The notes beneath the pieces are model-generated. The model made no database searches, was not told the origin of the DNA, and saw only the letters and a program-made list of their open reading frames with translations. This document shows, piece after piece, positions 33,606 to 42,482 of a stretch of DNA of 64,000 nt; the stretch's first letter is position 1, and the number at the start of each line of letters is the position of its first letter. Source of the stretch: Serinicoccus profundi. GTDB taxonomy: Bacteria > Actinomycetota > Actinomycetes > Actinomycetales > Dermatophilaceae. Position numbers and translations under genes: made by a program. The stretch lies in contig NZ_CP042862.1 in the NCBI RefSeq assembly GCF_008001015.1, forward strand, positions 2,976,001-3,040,000, written 5' to 3'.

Positions 33606-34997
33606 ATGACCCTGTCTTCACCGTCCTGCCCACGCCCCCGATCGTGGCTCCTCCTGTGGCTCGCGACCGCTCTCGTCGCCACTCTCGCCCTCACCGCGCT
33701 GCCCGGAACGGCCCAGGCCGCCGGCCTGGTCCGCAACGGCTCCTTCGACGAGGGGACGCGGTACTGGCGGACCAACGGCTCGGCCGAGGTGCTGCGCACC
33801 GAGAGCTTCTCGGGCAACCCGGCCGCCGTCCTCACGTCCACCACGCAGCGGCACACCGTGCTCAACGACGCGACCAACTCGGTGGCGGACACCGGCTCCA
33901 CCGGCGCGACCTACCGGCTGAGCGCCCGCGTCCGGGGGACCTCCGGCACCGACGGAGCCCTCCGCCTGCGTGAGGTGGGCGCCACGGGCACCCGTGAGCA
34001 CCAGAAGGCCTTCGAGCTGACCGGTTCGTGGCAGACGGTGAGCCTGCCCATCACCACGACCCGCTCCGGGGCGAGCCTCGACGTCAATGTCGTCGCGTGG
34101 AACCTGGCTCCCGGTGAGCGGCTCGTCGTCGACGACGTGACCCTGACGAGGACGACCACGGCGCTCCCCGCCCCGGAGCCCTGCACCGGCCGGGTCCCTG
34201 ACACGACCCTCTTCGGCGCCTCGATGACGACCTCGGGCATCAGCGCCGAGGACTCGCTGGAGCGCCTCGACCAGGCCTTCGGCACCCTCCCCGTCGTCCG
34301 GATCTTCGACCCGGGTCTGCCCTTCGAGTGGAGCCACGCCCGCAACGACCTGCTCGAGGGTCGGACGATGGTCATGTCCTTCCGTCCCATGCCCCAGGAC
34401 GTCCTCGCGGGTCGACACGACGCCTTCTTCCGACGGTGGTTCGCCCAGGCCCCGGAGGACCGGACGATCTACTGGTCCTACATCCACGAGCCGGAGCCCC
34501 TCATCAAGAGCGGCCGTTTCACCGCCACGCAGTACAAGGCGGCCTGGCGTCGGATCGAGGCGCTCGCCGACGAGGCGTGCAAGCCCAACATGTTCTCCAC
34601 CCTCATCCTCACCGGCTGGACGGCCATCCCGGCCTCCGGGCGCGACTACCGCGACTACGACGCCGGCCGTGACGTCATCGACGTGCTCGCGTGGGACCCC
34701 TACAACGGTGCCTCGGACCCCGACCGCGACTACTACTCCCCGGTCTCGGAGTTCATGGCTCCGGCCGTCCAGACGTCCATCGCGGACGGGCGCCCGTGGG
34801 GCATCGCGGAGACGGGCAGCCGCCTGGTGCCCGGCGACGACGGGCAGGGACGCGCGGCGTGGCTGCGCTCCGTGGCCGAGTATGCCGTGCGGCACGACGC
34901 GCAGTTCGTCACCTACTTCCAGTCCACCCGGGACGGCGACTGGCGGCTCAACGACAGGTACTCGCGCGCCGTCTGGCGGGAGTTCGTCGCCCGGTGA
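33606..34997 (+). CDS. Secreted glycoside hydrolase, GH26-like TIM barrel with N-terminal carbohydrate-binding domain
   Basis: A 463-residue protein from ATG 33606 (a GTG at 33573 is in frame). A signal peptide ends ALPGTAQAAG. Residues ~40-170 form a jelly-roll CBM_4_9-like domain (LVRNGSFDEGTRYWRTNGS). The catalytic part (about 185-460) has a likely acid/base Glu in WSYIHEPEPL and a nucleophile Glu in WGIAETGS, at spacing usual for clan A hydrolases such as GH26. Such enzymes in polysaccharide loci trim or release the polymer. Substrate unknown. The 190-bp leader shows no other gene. Confidence 0.82.
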   Translation: MTLSSPSCPRPRSWLLLWLATALVATLALTALPGTAQAAGLVRNGSFDEGTRYWRTNGSAEVLRTESFSGNPAAVLTSTTQRHTVLNDATNSVADTGSTGATYRLSARVRGTSGTDGALRLREVGATGTREHQKAFELTGSWQTVSLPITTTRSGASLDVNVVAWNLAPGERLVVDDVTLTRTTTALPAPEPCTGRVPDTTLFGASMTTSGISAEDSLERLDQAFGTLPVVRIFDPGLPFEWSHARNDLLEGRTMVMSFRPMPQDVLAGRHDAFFRRWFAQAPEDRTIYWSYIHEPEPLIKSGRFTATQYKAAWRRIEALADEACKPNMFSTLILTGWTAIPASGRDYRDYDAGRDVIDVLAWDPYNGASDPDRDYYSPVSEFMAPAVQTSIADGRPWGIAETGSRLVPGDDGQGRAAWLRSVAEYAVRHDAQFVTYFQSTRDGDWRLNDRYSRAVWREFVAR

Positions 34998-35009
34998 CGG
35001 CGGGCCGGC

Positions 35010-35714
35010 TCAGCAGGAGGTCTCGGCCTCGAACGCCTGGTCCACCGCGACCCACCGTCCGTCGACGAACTCCAGGCTGAAGATGCTGCGCACCCGCTGC
35101 TCGGCCTCGGGGTCGGTGAGCGACTCGCCGTTGGCGTCGAGACGCGTCACCGGCGAGTAGTCGAGGCATACCTCGACGCGTGCGACCGCCGGTGTGGACT
35201 CCTCGTCGACCTCGAGGACTGAGGAGCTGACCAGCTCCGGCGTGCCTTCCTGGGTCCAGCCGTTCTCGGTGTACTCCAGGACCGTGGACTCCACGTCGCT
35301 CAGCAGGTTGCCCCCGGTCACCGAGACCACGGCGTCCCAGTCGACCTCGGTGGGGACGGTGAGCGCCTCGCTGCTCACGTCGATGACGGGATCGACGAGG
35401 TCTGCCGCGGCCTCGTCCTGGGCGACCTGCTCGGGCGAGGCCGTGGCGGCGACGTCATCGCGGGGCGTGGCACCCTCCGCGTCCGTCACCGGGGCCTCGC
35501 TCACGGTCTCGCCATCGGTGGCGCTCACGGTGTCCTCGGTTGGGGCGGCGGTCTCCCCCGTCCCGGTCGCCGTCGCATCCGGCTCGGCCGACCCGGTGGA
35601 CGAGGAAGGCGGGTCGGCCGCCTGCTCGTCACCCCCGTCGCGCGTGAGCGCCCAGACCAGCAGGACCGCTGCCACCAGCACCGCGGCCACGATCCAGACC
35701 CGACCACCGCGCAT
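35010..35714 (-). CDS. Membrane-anchored protein of unknown function
   Basis: A 234-residue protein starting at ATG 35714 with AGGAGG 5 nt upstream. One N-terminal membrane helix (VWIVAAVLVAAVLLVWAL) is followed by a Ser/Thr/Glu/Asp-rich linker of about 90 residues, then a compact C-terminal domain (about 135-234) with VDWDAVVSVTGGNLLSDV and a final FVDGRWVAVDQAFEAETSC. The terminal fold resembles small extracellular NTF2-like or stress-type domains, but no family is recognised. It is convergent with the glycoside hydrolase and divergent from the flippase. Confidence 0.75.
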   Translation of the reverse strand: MRGGRVWIVAAVLVAAVLLVWALTRDGGDEQAADPPSSSTGSAEPDATATGTGETAAPTEDTVSATDGETVSEAPVTDAEGATPRDDVAATASPEQVAQDEAAADLVDPVIDVSSEALTVPTEVDWDAVVSVTGGNLLSDVESTVLEYTENGWTQEGTPELVSSSVLEVDEESTPAVARVEVCLDYSPVTRLDANGESLTDPEAEQRVRSIFSLEFVDGRWVAVDQAFEAETSC

Positions 35715-35823
35715 GTCCGCCTCCTGAGAGCTTGGGTCTCGTACCCTACTCTCGTGGTCTGCCTCGGCGGCCATCCGTCGGACCGCCGATCAACGGCCAC
35801 CCCTTCCCCCAGGACAGGTACCC

Positions 35824-37338
35824 ATGAGTCGCGCCACCACCTCCGCCGGAGGGATGGGTTCGGTCGCTCGTGGCGGCGCGTTCGCGCTCGCCGGTTCGGT
35901 CGTGAGCGCGGTGATGGGACTCCTCCTGGTCGTCGTGCTGGGACGCACGCTGGGGACCGCCGGTGCGGGGGTCGTCTTCCAGGCCATCGCTGCCTTCACC
36001 ATCGCGATGAGCCTCGCGAGATTCGGCCTGGACACCACCGCCGTCTGGCTTCTCCCCCGCCTCCGGACTGAGGCCCCCCACCTCATGCGGGCGGCCGTGG
36101 TGCGTCTGCTCGCGCCGGCCTTCGCCATGGGCGTCCTCGGCGCAGGGGCACTGCTCCTCCTGAGTCGGCTGGTTGGTGCCGACAACGACCTGCTCGCCGA
36201 CAGCCTGGTGGGGATGGCGTGGGCGCTCCCGCTCGCCGGGGTGGCCCTGGTCGGTCTGGCGGCGACGCGCGCCCTCGGTGGTGTGCGGACCTTCGTCACG
36301 GTGCAGAACATCGCCATACCCACGGCTCGTCCGGTGCTCGCCTGGGCGGTGACCCTCGCCGGGGGCGGAGCGGTCGCCGTGGCCGTCTCCTGGGTCGCGC
36401 CCCTCCCCCTCGCGGCCGGCGTGGCGCTGCTGATCCTGGCCCGGCAGCTGCGCCGGGTCCTCGGCGACACCGAGGACCTCGGCTCGCCGGAGCCGGGGGC
36501 CTCTCTCAACCGTCGCATCTGGGGATACACCGCGCCCCGCGCCGTGTCCGCCGTGCTCGAGGAGTCGATGCGGTGGTTGGACGTCCTGCTGGTCGGCCTG
36601 CTGGCCGGCCCCTCGGCCGCCGGGCTCTACGGCGCGGCCACGAGGTTCACGAATGCCGGCATGATCCTCAGCACGTCGCTGCGGATCGTGGTGGCGCCGA
36701 TGTACAGCCGCCACCTCGGCGCGAAGGACCTACGAGCCGCCGACGGGCTCTACTCCGTGACGACGATCTGGATCATCGCTTTCAGCGTCCCCATCTACCT
36801 CGTGCTGGCGCTCTTCGGCGGATCCATGATCGGCCTGCTGGGGCAGGACTTCCGCGAGGGGGCGCCGGCCCTGGGCATCCTTGCGGGGGGTATGGCCATG
36901 GTCCTGACCGCCGGCAACATCCAGTCGGTGCTCCTCATGAGCGGGTACAGCTCCCTCGCGGCCCTCAACAAGCTCGCCGCGGTCGCGGTCAACGTCACCC
37001 TGCTCTTCCTCCTGGTGCCACCGCTCGGGATCGTCGGCGCCGCGCTCGCGTGGGTCGCCGGGATGGTGGTCGACACCGTGCTCGCCATCACGCAGGTGCA
37101 CCGCAAGGTCGGGGTCAGACCCCTGCCGCGAGCCGTGCTGGCCGTCCTGGCGACGACCGTTTTGACGTTCGGGACACCCGCCCTGATACTGCGACTAAGC
37201 ATCGGCGACACCGTGACGGCGATGCTGAGCGGGGCGGCCCTGGGAGTGGTATGCCTCGTGATCGTCATGTGGCGCGCCCCGCGGCTGTTCCAGCTCGCGG
37301 ACCTGGCCTCGATCATCACGGCACGAAAGGGGACATGA
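35824..37338 (+). CDS. Flippase of the Wzx/MOP superfamily, second copy
   Basis: A 504-residue protein with about 14 hydrophobic segments. It begins with a short polar stretch and VARGGAFALAGSVVSAVMGLLLVVVLGRTLG, the conserved start of Wzx-type transporters. It would export lipid-linked repeat units of the second module. It is not closely similar to the flippase at 13965, so the two are separate systems, not duplicates. The sulfotransferase gene follows after 1 bp, so they are cotranscribed. Confidence 0.88.
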   Translation: MSRATTSAGGMGSVARGGAFALAGSVVSAVMGLLLVVVLGRTLGTAGAGVVFQAIAAFTIAMSLARFGLDTTAVWLLPRLRTEAPHLMRAAVVRLLAPAFAMGVLGAGALLLLSRLVGADNDLLADSLVGMAWALPLAGVALVGLAATRALGGVRTFVTVQNIAIPTARPVLAWAVTLAGGGAVAVAVSWVAPLPLAAGVALLILARQLRRVLGDTEDLGSPEPGASLNRRIWGYTAPRAVSAVLEESMRWLDVLLVGLLAGPSAAGLYGAATRFTNAGMILSTSLRIVVAPMYSRHLGAKDLRAADGLYSVTTIWIIAFSVPIYLVLALFGGSMIGLLGQDFREGAPALGILAGGMAMVLTAGNIQSVLLMSGYSSLAALNKLAAVAVNVTLLFLLVPPLGIVGAALAWVAGMVVDTVLAITQVHRKVGVRPLPRAVLAVLATTVLTFGTPALILRLSIGDTVTAMLSGAALGVVCLVIVMWRAPRLFQLADLASIITARKGT

Positions 37339-37339
37339 C

Positions 37340-38242
37340 GTGGACACCGTCCAGCTGACCGCTCTGAAGTCACGAGTTCCGAGGTGGGCGCTCGACGCGG
37401 CCAACGGGGCGTCCCGTCTCGGCGGCCTGGCGACCTCGCCGAACCGGCCGATGCCGGACTTCCTCGTCATCGGCACGAAGCGTGGGGGCACGACCTCGCT
37501 CTTCAACTACCTCATCCAGCACCCGGGCATCCTCGCGCTCTACCCCCAGCCGCGTGGTCGCAAGAGCACCGACTACTACTTCGCCGACTCAGGCAGGTCC
37601 CCGCGGTGGTACCGCTCCCACTTCCACACCGAGACCTTCCGGCGCGTGCTCGCCTCCCGCCTCGGGTACCGCCCGCAGAGCTTCGAAGCCTCCCCCTACT
37701 ACGTCTGGGATCCCCGCATCGCGGCCAAGGTCGCCGCGGCCGCCCCGGCGACCCGCTCGATCCTGCTCGTGCGCGACCCGGTGCAGCGCTCCTGGTCGCA
37801 CTACCAGGAGCGGGTCCAGAACGGCGTCGAGCCGCTGACCTTCGAGGAGGCGCTCGCGGTGGAGTCCGACCGCCTGGACGGCGAGCTGGAGCGGATGCTC
37901 ACCGACCCGACTTACCACAGCACCACGTGGGACTGGTACGGCTACCGACGTCGTGGCGAGTACCTCGACCAGATCACGACCTGGCTGGAGCACTTCCCCC
38001 GGGAGCAGCTCCTCGTGCTCCCCAGCGAGAAGCTCTACTCCGACACCCAGGGCACCGTCGATCGCATCTGTGCCTTCCTCGGGCTGCCGGAGCACCGCCT
38101 TCCCACGACCAAGCCCTACAACGCGACGTGGCGCACCAAGGACGCCCCGCCACCTGCGGCGGCCGCGCAGCTCGCGGCGCACTACCAGGCGCACAACGCC
38201 GCTCTCGAGGAGTTCCTCGGAGAGCGGCTGGACTGGACCTGA
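37340..38242 (+). CDS. Heparan-type (P-loop) sulfotransferase, second of three
   Basis: A 300-residue enzyme. The PAPS 5'-loop is VIGTKRGGTTSLFNYL (about 39-54), matching the GTRKGGTT pattern of heparan sulfate and chondroitin sulfotransferases. The 3'-phosphate segment is LVRDPVQRSWSHYQ (about 137-150). It starts with GTG directly after the flippase gene; GGGG lies 7 nt upstream. It should sulfate a sugar of the polymer or its lipid-linked unit. Composition is GC-rich like the surrounding module. Confidence 0.92.
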   Translation: MDTVQLTALKSRVPRWALDAANGASRLGGLATSPNRPMPDFLVIGTKRGGTTSLFNYLIQHPGILALYPQPRGRKSTDYYFADSGRSPRWYRSHFHTETFRRVLASRLGYRPQSFEASPYYVWDPRIAAKVAAAAPATRSILLVRDPVQRSWSHYQERVQNGVEPLTFEEALAVESDRLDGELERMLTDPTYHSTTWDWYGYRRRGEYLDQITTWLEHFPREQLLVLPSEKLYSDTQGTVDRICAFLGLPEHRLPTTKPYNATWRTKDAPPPAAAAQLAAHYQAHNAALEEFLGERLDWT

Positions 38243-38266
38243 GGCGTCGACGGCCGCTCGAGTTGA

Positions 38267-39787
38267 TCAGCGACGGGCACGGGCACCCTCGTCCGACACC
38301 GACGCCGCGTCGTGCATCCCGATCTCCGGACGCCGTCGACGGTGCACCATCACCGTCCCGACGACCCGACTGCCCTGGCTGACCGTGTCGCGCGCGGCCT
38401 GTCGCAGCTCGGTCACGGTGCTCGCACCGCGAGCGGCCAGGAACACCGTCGCATCTGCCAGCCGGGACGCCGCGAGCCGGCTCGCGCGGCCATACTCCTG
38501 AGGCGCGGCGAGGACGACCACCGAGTCACCCTGACGGGCAGCGATCTCCTGCCGCACCGCGGCCGAGATCGGCTCGTCGTCAGAGTCCTGCGTGGGGACA
38601 TAGACCGTGAAGCCGGGCACCTCCTGCGAGGCGTAGCGGGTCCCCACCCCGGTCGCCGCGACCTCGCTCAGCCCGAGCGAGCGGCGCACCCGGTCGGCCT
38701 GGGCCTCACTGGTGCGCAGAGCGATGAAGGTCACCTGCAGTCCGGACTGCGCCAGCACGTGCGCCAGGGTGACGGCCACCCCGGTGGAGACTCCGGGCCC
38801 GTGCACCGGGAGCACCGCCAGCACCCCCCGGCCGTCGCTCAGGAAGCCTCTCGCCAGCAGCCGCTCCCGGATCTCGCGGTAGACGGCCAGGTCGTCGCCA
38901 CGGGGTGCGACCTCGACGTTGCCCCGGTCGATGGAGCCCAGGATCTCGACGCCCCCGTGCGAGGCGACGTCGGACCGGGAGACGACCCGTGGCCAGATGG
39001 CCTGCACGAGGAAGGCGAGCAGCAGCCCCAGCCCGAAGCCCGCCACGGCTCCGGTCACGAGGACCAGCAGCCGCGACGGCGAGTACTCCACGCCACCGTT
39101 GGCTGCCGGGTTGAGCACCGTGCCACCGTTGGTGTCGATCCCCCGCGCCGTCGCGAGCTGCGAGGCGAGAGCGTCGATCTCGAGGTTGATGAGCGAGCGG
39201 TCCGACTCCGCCTGGATGGCCGCCTCGCTCCCACCCTCGACCTGCGCCAACCGCTCGTTGACCTCGCGCAGGTCGTCACGCAGCTCGGCCAACCGGGCGG
39301 CCGACTGCTCCAGCCGTCGCTCGATGCGGCTCTGCGCCTGCTCCGCCCGGTAGTCGAGGTAGGCGGTCGCGGAGGCATCCGCGATGTCACGGGCAGCCTC
39401 CGCCGAGTCCGCGGTGGCCGTGATGCGCAGGACCGCCGTGTCGGCCACCCCCGCGACCTCGATCGCCTGACGGATGTCCGTCGGCTCGTAGTCGCCGCCC
39501 AGCCCCTGCGCCGCCCGGTCCGCCACGGCGAAGGAGGACGCCACCTGAGCCTCCCCGGCAGCGTCGATGAGCTCGGAGACGGGGCGCGTCACGTCGAACG
39601 GGTCACTGGTGATGAGGTTGAGCGAGACCGTGGCGGTCGCGCTCGCCTTCACCGGCAGGACCAGCAGGGAGGCAGCGGCGGCGCCGAGGCCCAGCAGCGT
39701 GGCCAGCACGATGACCCACCACTTGCGCCACAGCACCTCGGCGTAGTGCCACAGGTCGACGCCCGCATCGTCGTTACGCTGCTCCAT
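38267..39787 (-). CDS. Wzz-domain protein with degenerate kinase domain
   Basis: A 506-residue co-polymerase-like protein from ATG 39787. Two membrane helices (about 23-45 and 235-260) enclose a coiled-coil-rich periplasmic region. The cytoplasmic part has the BY-kinase fold, but the Walker A site reads LPVHGPGVSTGVAV without the GKS/T, Walker B is VVVLAAP without the Asp, and no Tyr cluster ends the protein. It can probably not bind ATP normally. The active kinase at 15656 may regulate it, or it acts as a passive scaffold. It lies on the opposite strand inside the second module. Confidence 0.85.
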   Translation of the reverse strand: MEQRNDDAGVDLWHYAEVLWRKWWVIVLATLLGLGAAAASLLVLPVKASATATVSLNLITSDPFDVTRPVSELIDAAGEAQVASSFAVADRAAQGLGGDYEPTDIRQAIEVAGVADTAVLRITATADSAEAARDIADASATAYLDYRAEQAQSRIERRLEQSAARLAELRDDLREVNERLAQVEGGSEAAIQAESDRSLINLEIDALASQLATARGIDTNGGTVLNPAANGGVEYSPSRLLVLVTGAVAGFGLGLLLAFLVQAIWPRVVSRSDVASHGGVEILGSIDRGNVEVAPRGDDLAVYREIRERLLARGFLSDGRGVLAVLPVHGPGVSTGVAVTLAHVLAQSGLQVTFIALRTSEAQADRVRRSLGLSEVAATGVGTRYASQEVPGFTVYVPTQDSDDEPISAAVRQEIAARQGDSVVVLAAPQEYGRASRLAASRLADATVFLAARGASTVTELRQAARDTVSQGSRVVGTVMVHRRRRPEIGMHDAASVSDEGARARR

Positions 39788-39840
39788 GGTGCTCTTCGTC
39801 TCCCACCCGACGGATGATTCTTCAATGATGGCCGTCTCGT

Positions 39841-41154
39841 ATGCTACGACAACCGGCTGGTGTCCAGATCCGGCTGGCCAAGGTGTTCCAGAGGGGTGAG
39901 GTGCAGACCGTGGCACACGTGGGCGATCCCGCTCTCGCCAACACGCTCCGGCAGCTGTGGGGCGCTGCCGTCGAGAGCGGCGACGTCCGGATCCGCACCA
40001 CCGGCCGGGCCACCCCGGGCTGGGAGCCCGTCCGACACTTCGACGTCTTCCCCTCGACGAGCCGCGCCCGCATGATCATGGAACGCGGACGATCGGCCAC
40101 CACGGCCAAGGCCCTGCTGGCCTACCAGGGGCTACGACCGCGCCGTCTCCAGGCGGCCCGCCTCGCCACCACCGCCGCCGCCGGCGCCCGCGCCGCCGGC
40201 GGGAGGCCGGCCTTCGTCCTCGAGCACGCGACCCGCGCCGCTGGGGCCCCCGAACCGCTCACCGCCGTCGGCGAGAGGCTGGGTCGCCCCGTCCTGGCCC
40301 ACGTCGGGGTCCGCACCGGGGCCAACGCCAAGGCCACCGCCCAGCTCTTCAGCCCCTCCGGCACGCCGGTCGGCTACGCGAAGTTCGCCTGGAACCCCCT
40401 GACCTCCGGCTACGTCCTCACCGAGGCCGACCGTCTGCAGGAGCTGGACGGCCGGACCGGGGGTATGCGTGTCCCGCGCGTGCTCGCGCGCGGCGAGACC
40501 TTCGGTCATCCCTACCTCGTCACCGCGCCCCTCCCCCGGGGTGTCCGACGGCTCTCCCGCCCGGAGGACCTCGGCGTGGCCGAGCTCGCCACCGTGTCCC
40601 CCCTCGACCGCCGGGCACCCGCGCATACCAGCGGCGCACTGCTCGGCATGCGGGAGCACGCCGAGCAGCTGCGGCAGCACGCTGTGGTCCGCGATGCCGC
40701 CGCCGCACTGGCGCAGACCGTGGGCGGACTCATGGGGCTCGAGGTGAATGTGCCCATCGCTCGCTTCGACCACGGCGACCTCGTCCCGTGGAACACCTGT
40801 CGCAGTCGCGAGGGTGAGGTGTGGGCGTGGGACTGGGAGTCCTCCATCACGGACGTGGTGGCCGGCACCGACGCGCTCCACTGGTTCGTCCACTCCGTCC
40901 ACGGCCCGTCGCCCTCCGACCTCGCGGCCGCCACCACGGACGCCTTCACCCGCGCGGCCCCGACCTTCCACGCTCTCGGCATGACCCCCGCCGCCCAGCA
41001 CGTCGCGACGGCCGCCTTCGCGCTCGCCACGGTCGAGCGGGCGTGCGCCCTGGCCGCCAGCCACGACACCTGGTCCCGCAACCGCATCGGGGCGGACGAC
41101 GTGGCCCGTCTGCTGACCCTGGCGCAGCACCACATCGACTCCGCCGCGCGATGA
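39841..41154 (+). CDS. APH/choline-kinase-like phosphotransferase in polysaccharide cluster
   Basis: A 437-residue protein whose C-terminal half has kinase marks of the aminoglycoside-phosphotransferase fold: catalytic loop FDHGDLVPWNTC (HGDxxxxN) and metal-binding VWAWDWES. The N-terminal ~120 residues (VRHFDVFPSTSRARMIM) are not recognised. Such kinases phosphorylate small molecules or sugars; one here may add phosphate or prepare a substituent. GTG 39901, with GAGGGG 4 nt upstream, is an alternative start. Its stop overlaps the polymerase start (ATGA), so the two are coupled. Confidence 0.7.
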   Translation: MLRQPAGVQIRLAKVFQRGEVQTVAHVGDPALANTLRQLWGAAVESGDVRIRTTGRATPGWEPVRHFDVFPSTSRARMIMERGRSATTAKALLAYQGLRPRRLQAARLATTAAAGARAAGGRPAFVLEHATRAAGAPEPLTAVGERLGRPVLAHVGVRTGANAKATAQLFSPSGTPVGYAKFAWNPLTSGYVLTEADRLQELDGRTGGMRVPRVLARGETFGHPYLVTAPLPRGVRRLSRPEDLGVAELATVSPLDRRAPAHTSGALLGMREHAEQLRQHAVVRDAAAALAQTVGGLMGLEVNVPIARFDHGDLVPWNTCRSREGEVWAWDWESSITDVVAGTDALHWFVHSVHGPSPSDLAAATTDAFTRAAPTFHALGMTPAAQHVATAAFALATVERACALAASHDTWSRNRIGADDVARLLTLAQHHIDSAAR

Positions 41155-42482
41155 CCACACTCCTCTCCGACACCAGACACCGGGTCGCCCCCGACGCCGA
41201 CCGCCCGCTGCCGGTATGGCCCATGGTCGCCCTGCTCGCCGGGTACCCGCTCTGGTGGATCATCGGCATCGTCGACGTCTCGTGGATCCTCTTCGGGGCG
41301 CTGCAACTGCTCTACCTCCTCCGCAACGGTCGCACGCGGGCCCCCCGGGGCTTCGGGATCTGGTTGGCCTTCCTCGTCTGGATGACGTTGTCGGTCACCC
41401 AGCTGGACACCTTCGGTCGCGTTGTGGGCTTCTCCTACCGCCACCTGATCTATGTGGCGGCCACCGTCCTGTTCCTCTACATCTACAACGCCCGCACCCG
41501 CCTGCACGACACCTTCGTGCTGGGTCTGCTCACGACCTACTGGCTCATCACGGTGGTCGGCGGCTTCCTGGGGATGCTGCTGCCCACCACGGTGGTGCGG
41601 ACCCCCCTGTCCTACGTCCTGCCCGGCTTCCTGCTCAACAACGAGCTGGTCAACCACATGGTGATCCGCCGCTTCGCGCAGTACGACCCGACCAGTTACT
41701 TCGATGTCGCGCCGCGCCCCAGCGCGCCCTTCCTCTACACCAACAACTGGGGCAACGCCTACTCCTTGCTGCTCCCCTTCGTCGTCCTCTACCTCATCAA
41801 GGTCCGTCACCAGCGACGCTTCTGGGTCCTGCTCCCCCTGGTCCCCATCTCCTTCATCCCCGCCGCCGCGACCCTCAACCGCGGGATGTTCCTCGGGCTC
41901 GGTCTCGCCGCGATCTACCTCGCCGTGCGCTACCTCCTGCGGGGGCGGCCAGGTGTCCTGATCTGCGTCGTCCTGGCCGGCGTCCTCGGGGCGGGGGCCT
42001 TCACCGCCTCCTCCTTCGACGACAACATCACCGCCCGGGTAGAGGACACCAGCACCACGGAGGACCGCGCAGAAATCTATCTCCAGACGCTGCGGAGCGT
42101 GCAGGACAACCCGGTCTTCGGGCTCGGGGCCCCTCGCCCGTCCACCAACCCCAACATCCCGCCCGTGGGCACCCACGGCCAGTTCTGGATGGTCATCCAC
42201 TCCCACGGGATCCCCGGGGTGCTGTTCTTCCTGGGCTGGTTCGCGTTCGTCGTCGCCGGAAGTCTGCGACGGACCGACGACGTCGGCACGGTGGCCAACG
42301 CGGTCGTGCTGGTGGCGCTGGCAGAGGTCTTCTACTACGGCTTCCTCCCCGTGGGACTGATGCTCACGATGATCGCCGCGGCGTTGGCACTGCGAGGTGC
42401 ATCGTCGGAGCGGGGCCCGCTGCACCGGGACCGCCGACCACGCCTCACACGGAGCAGGCTCACAGCAGGGAGAGACATCTGA
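41151..42482 (+). CDS. O-antigen ligase/polymerase-like membrane protein (Wzy-like)
   Basis: A 443-residue protein with about ten helices. It shows the Wzy_C/O-antigen-ligase pattern: a large loop around residues 195-225 with YTNNWGNAYSLLLPF and then SRG-like LNRGMFLGLGLAAIY, plus a later NPVFGLGAPRPS and VGTHGQFWMVIHSHGIPG. The His in the last segment is typical. It would polymerise repeat units on the outer face. Start and stop overlap the neighbouring genes by 4 and 1 nt. Confidence 0.88.
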   Translation: MTTLLSDTRHRVAPDADRPLPVWPMVALLAGYPLWWIIGIVDVSWILFGALQLLYLLRNGRTRAPRGFGIWLAFLVWMTLSVTQLDTFGRVVGFSYRHLIYVAATVLFLYIYNARTRLHDTFVLGLLTTYWLITVVGGFLGMLLPTTVVRTPLSYVLPGFLLNNELVNHMVIRRFAQYDPTSYFDVAPRPSAPFLYTNNWGNAYSLLLPFVVLYLIKVRHQRRFWVLLPLVPISFIPAAATLNRGMFLGLGLAAIYLAVRYLLRGRPGVLICVVLAGVLGAGAFTASSFDDNITARVEDTSTTEDRAEIYLQTLRSVQDNPVFGLGAPRPSTNPNIPPVGTHGQFWMVIHSHGIPGVLFFLGWFAFVVAGSLRRTDDVGTVANAVVLVALAEVFYYGFLPVGLMLTMIAAALALRGASSERGPLHRDRRPRLTRSRLTAGRDI

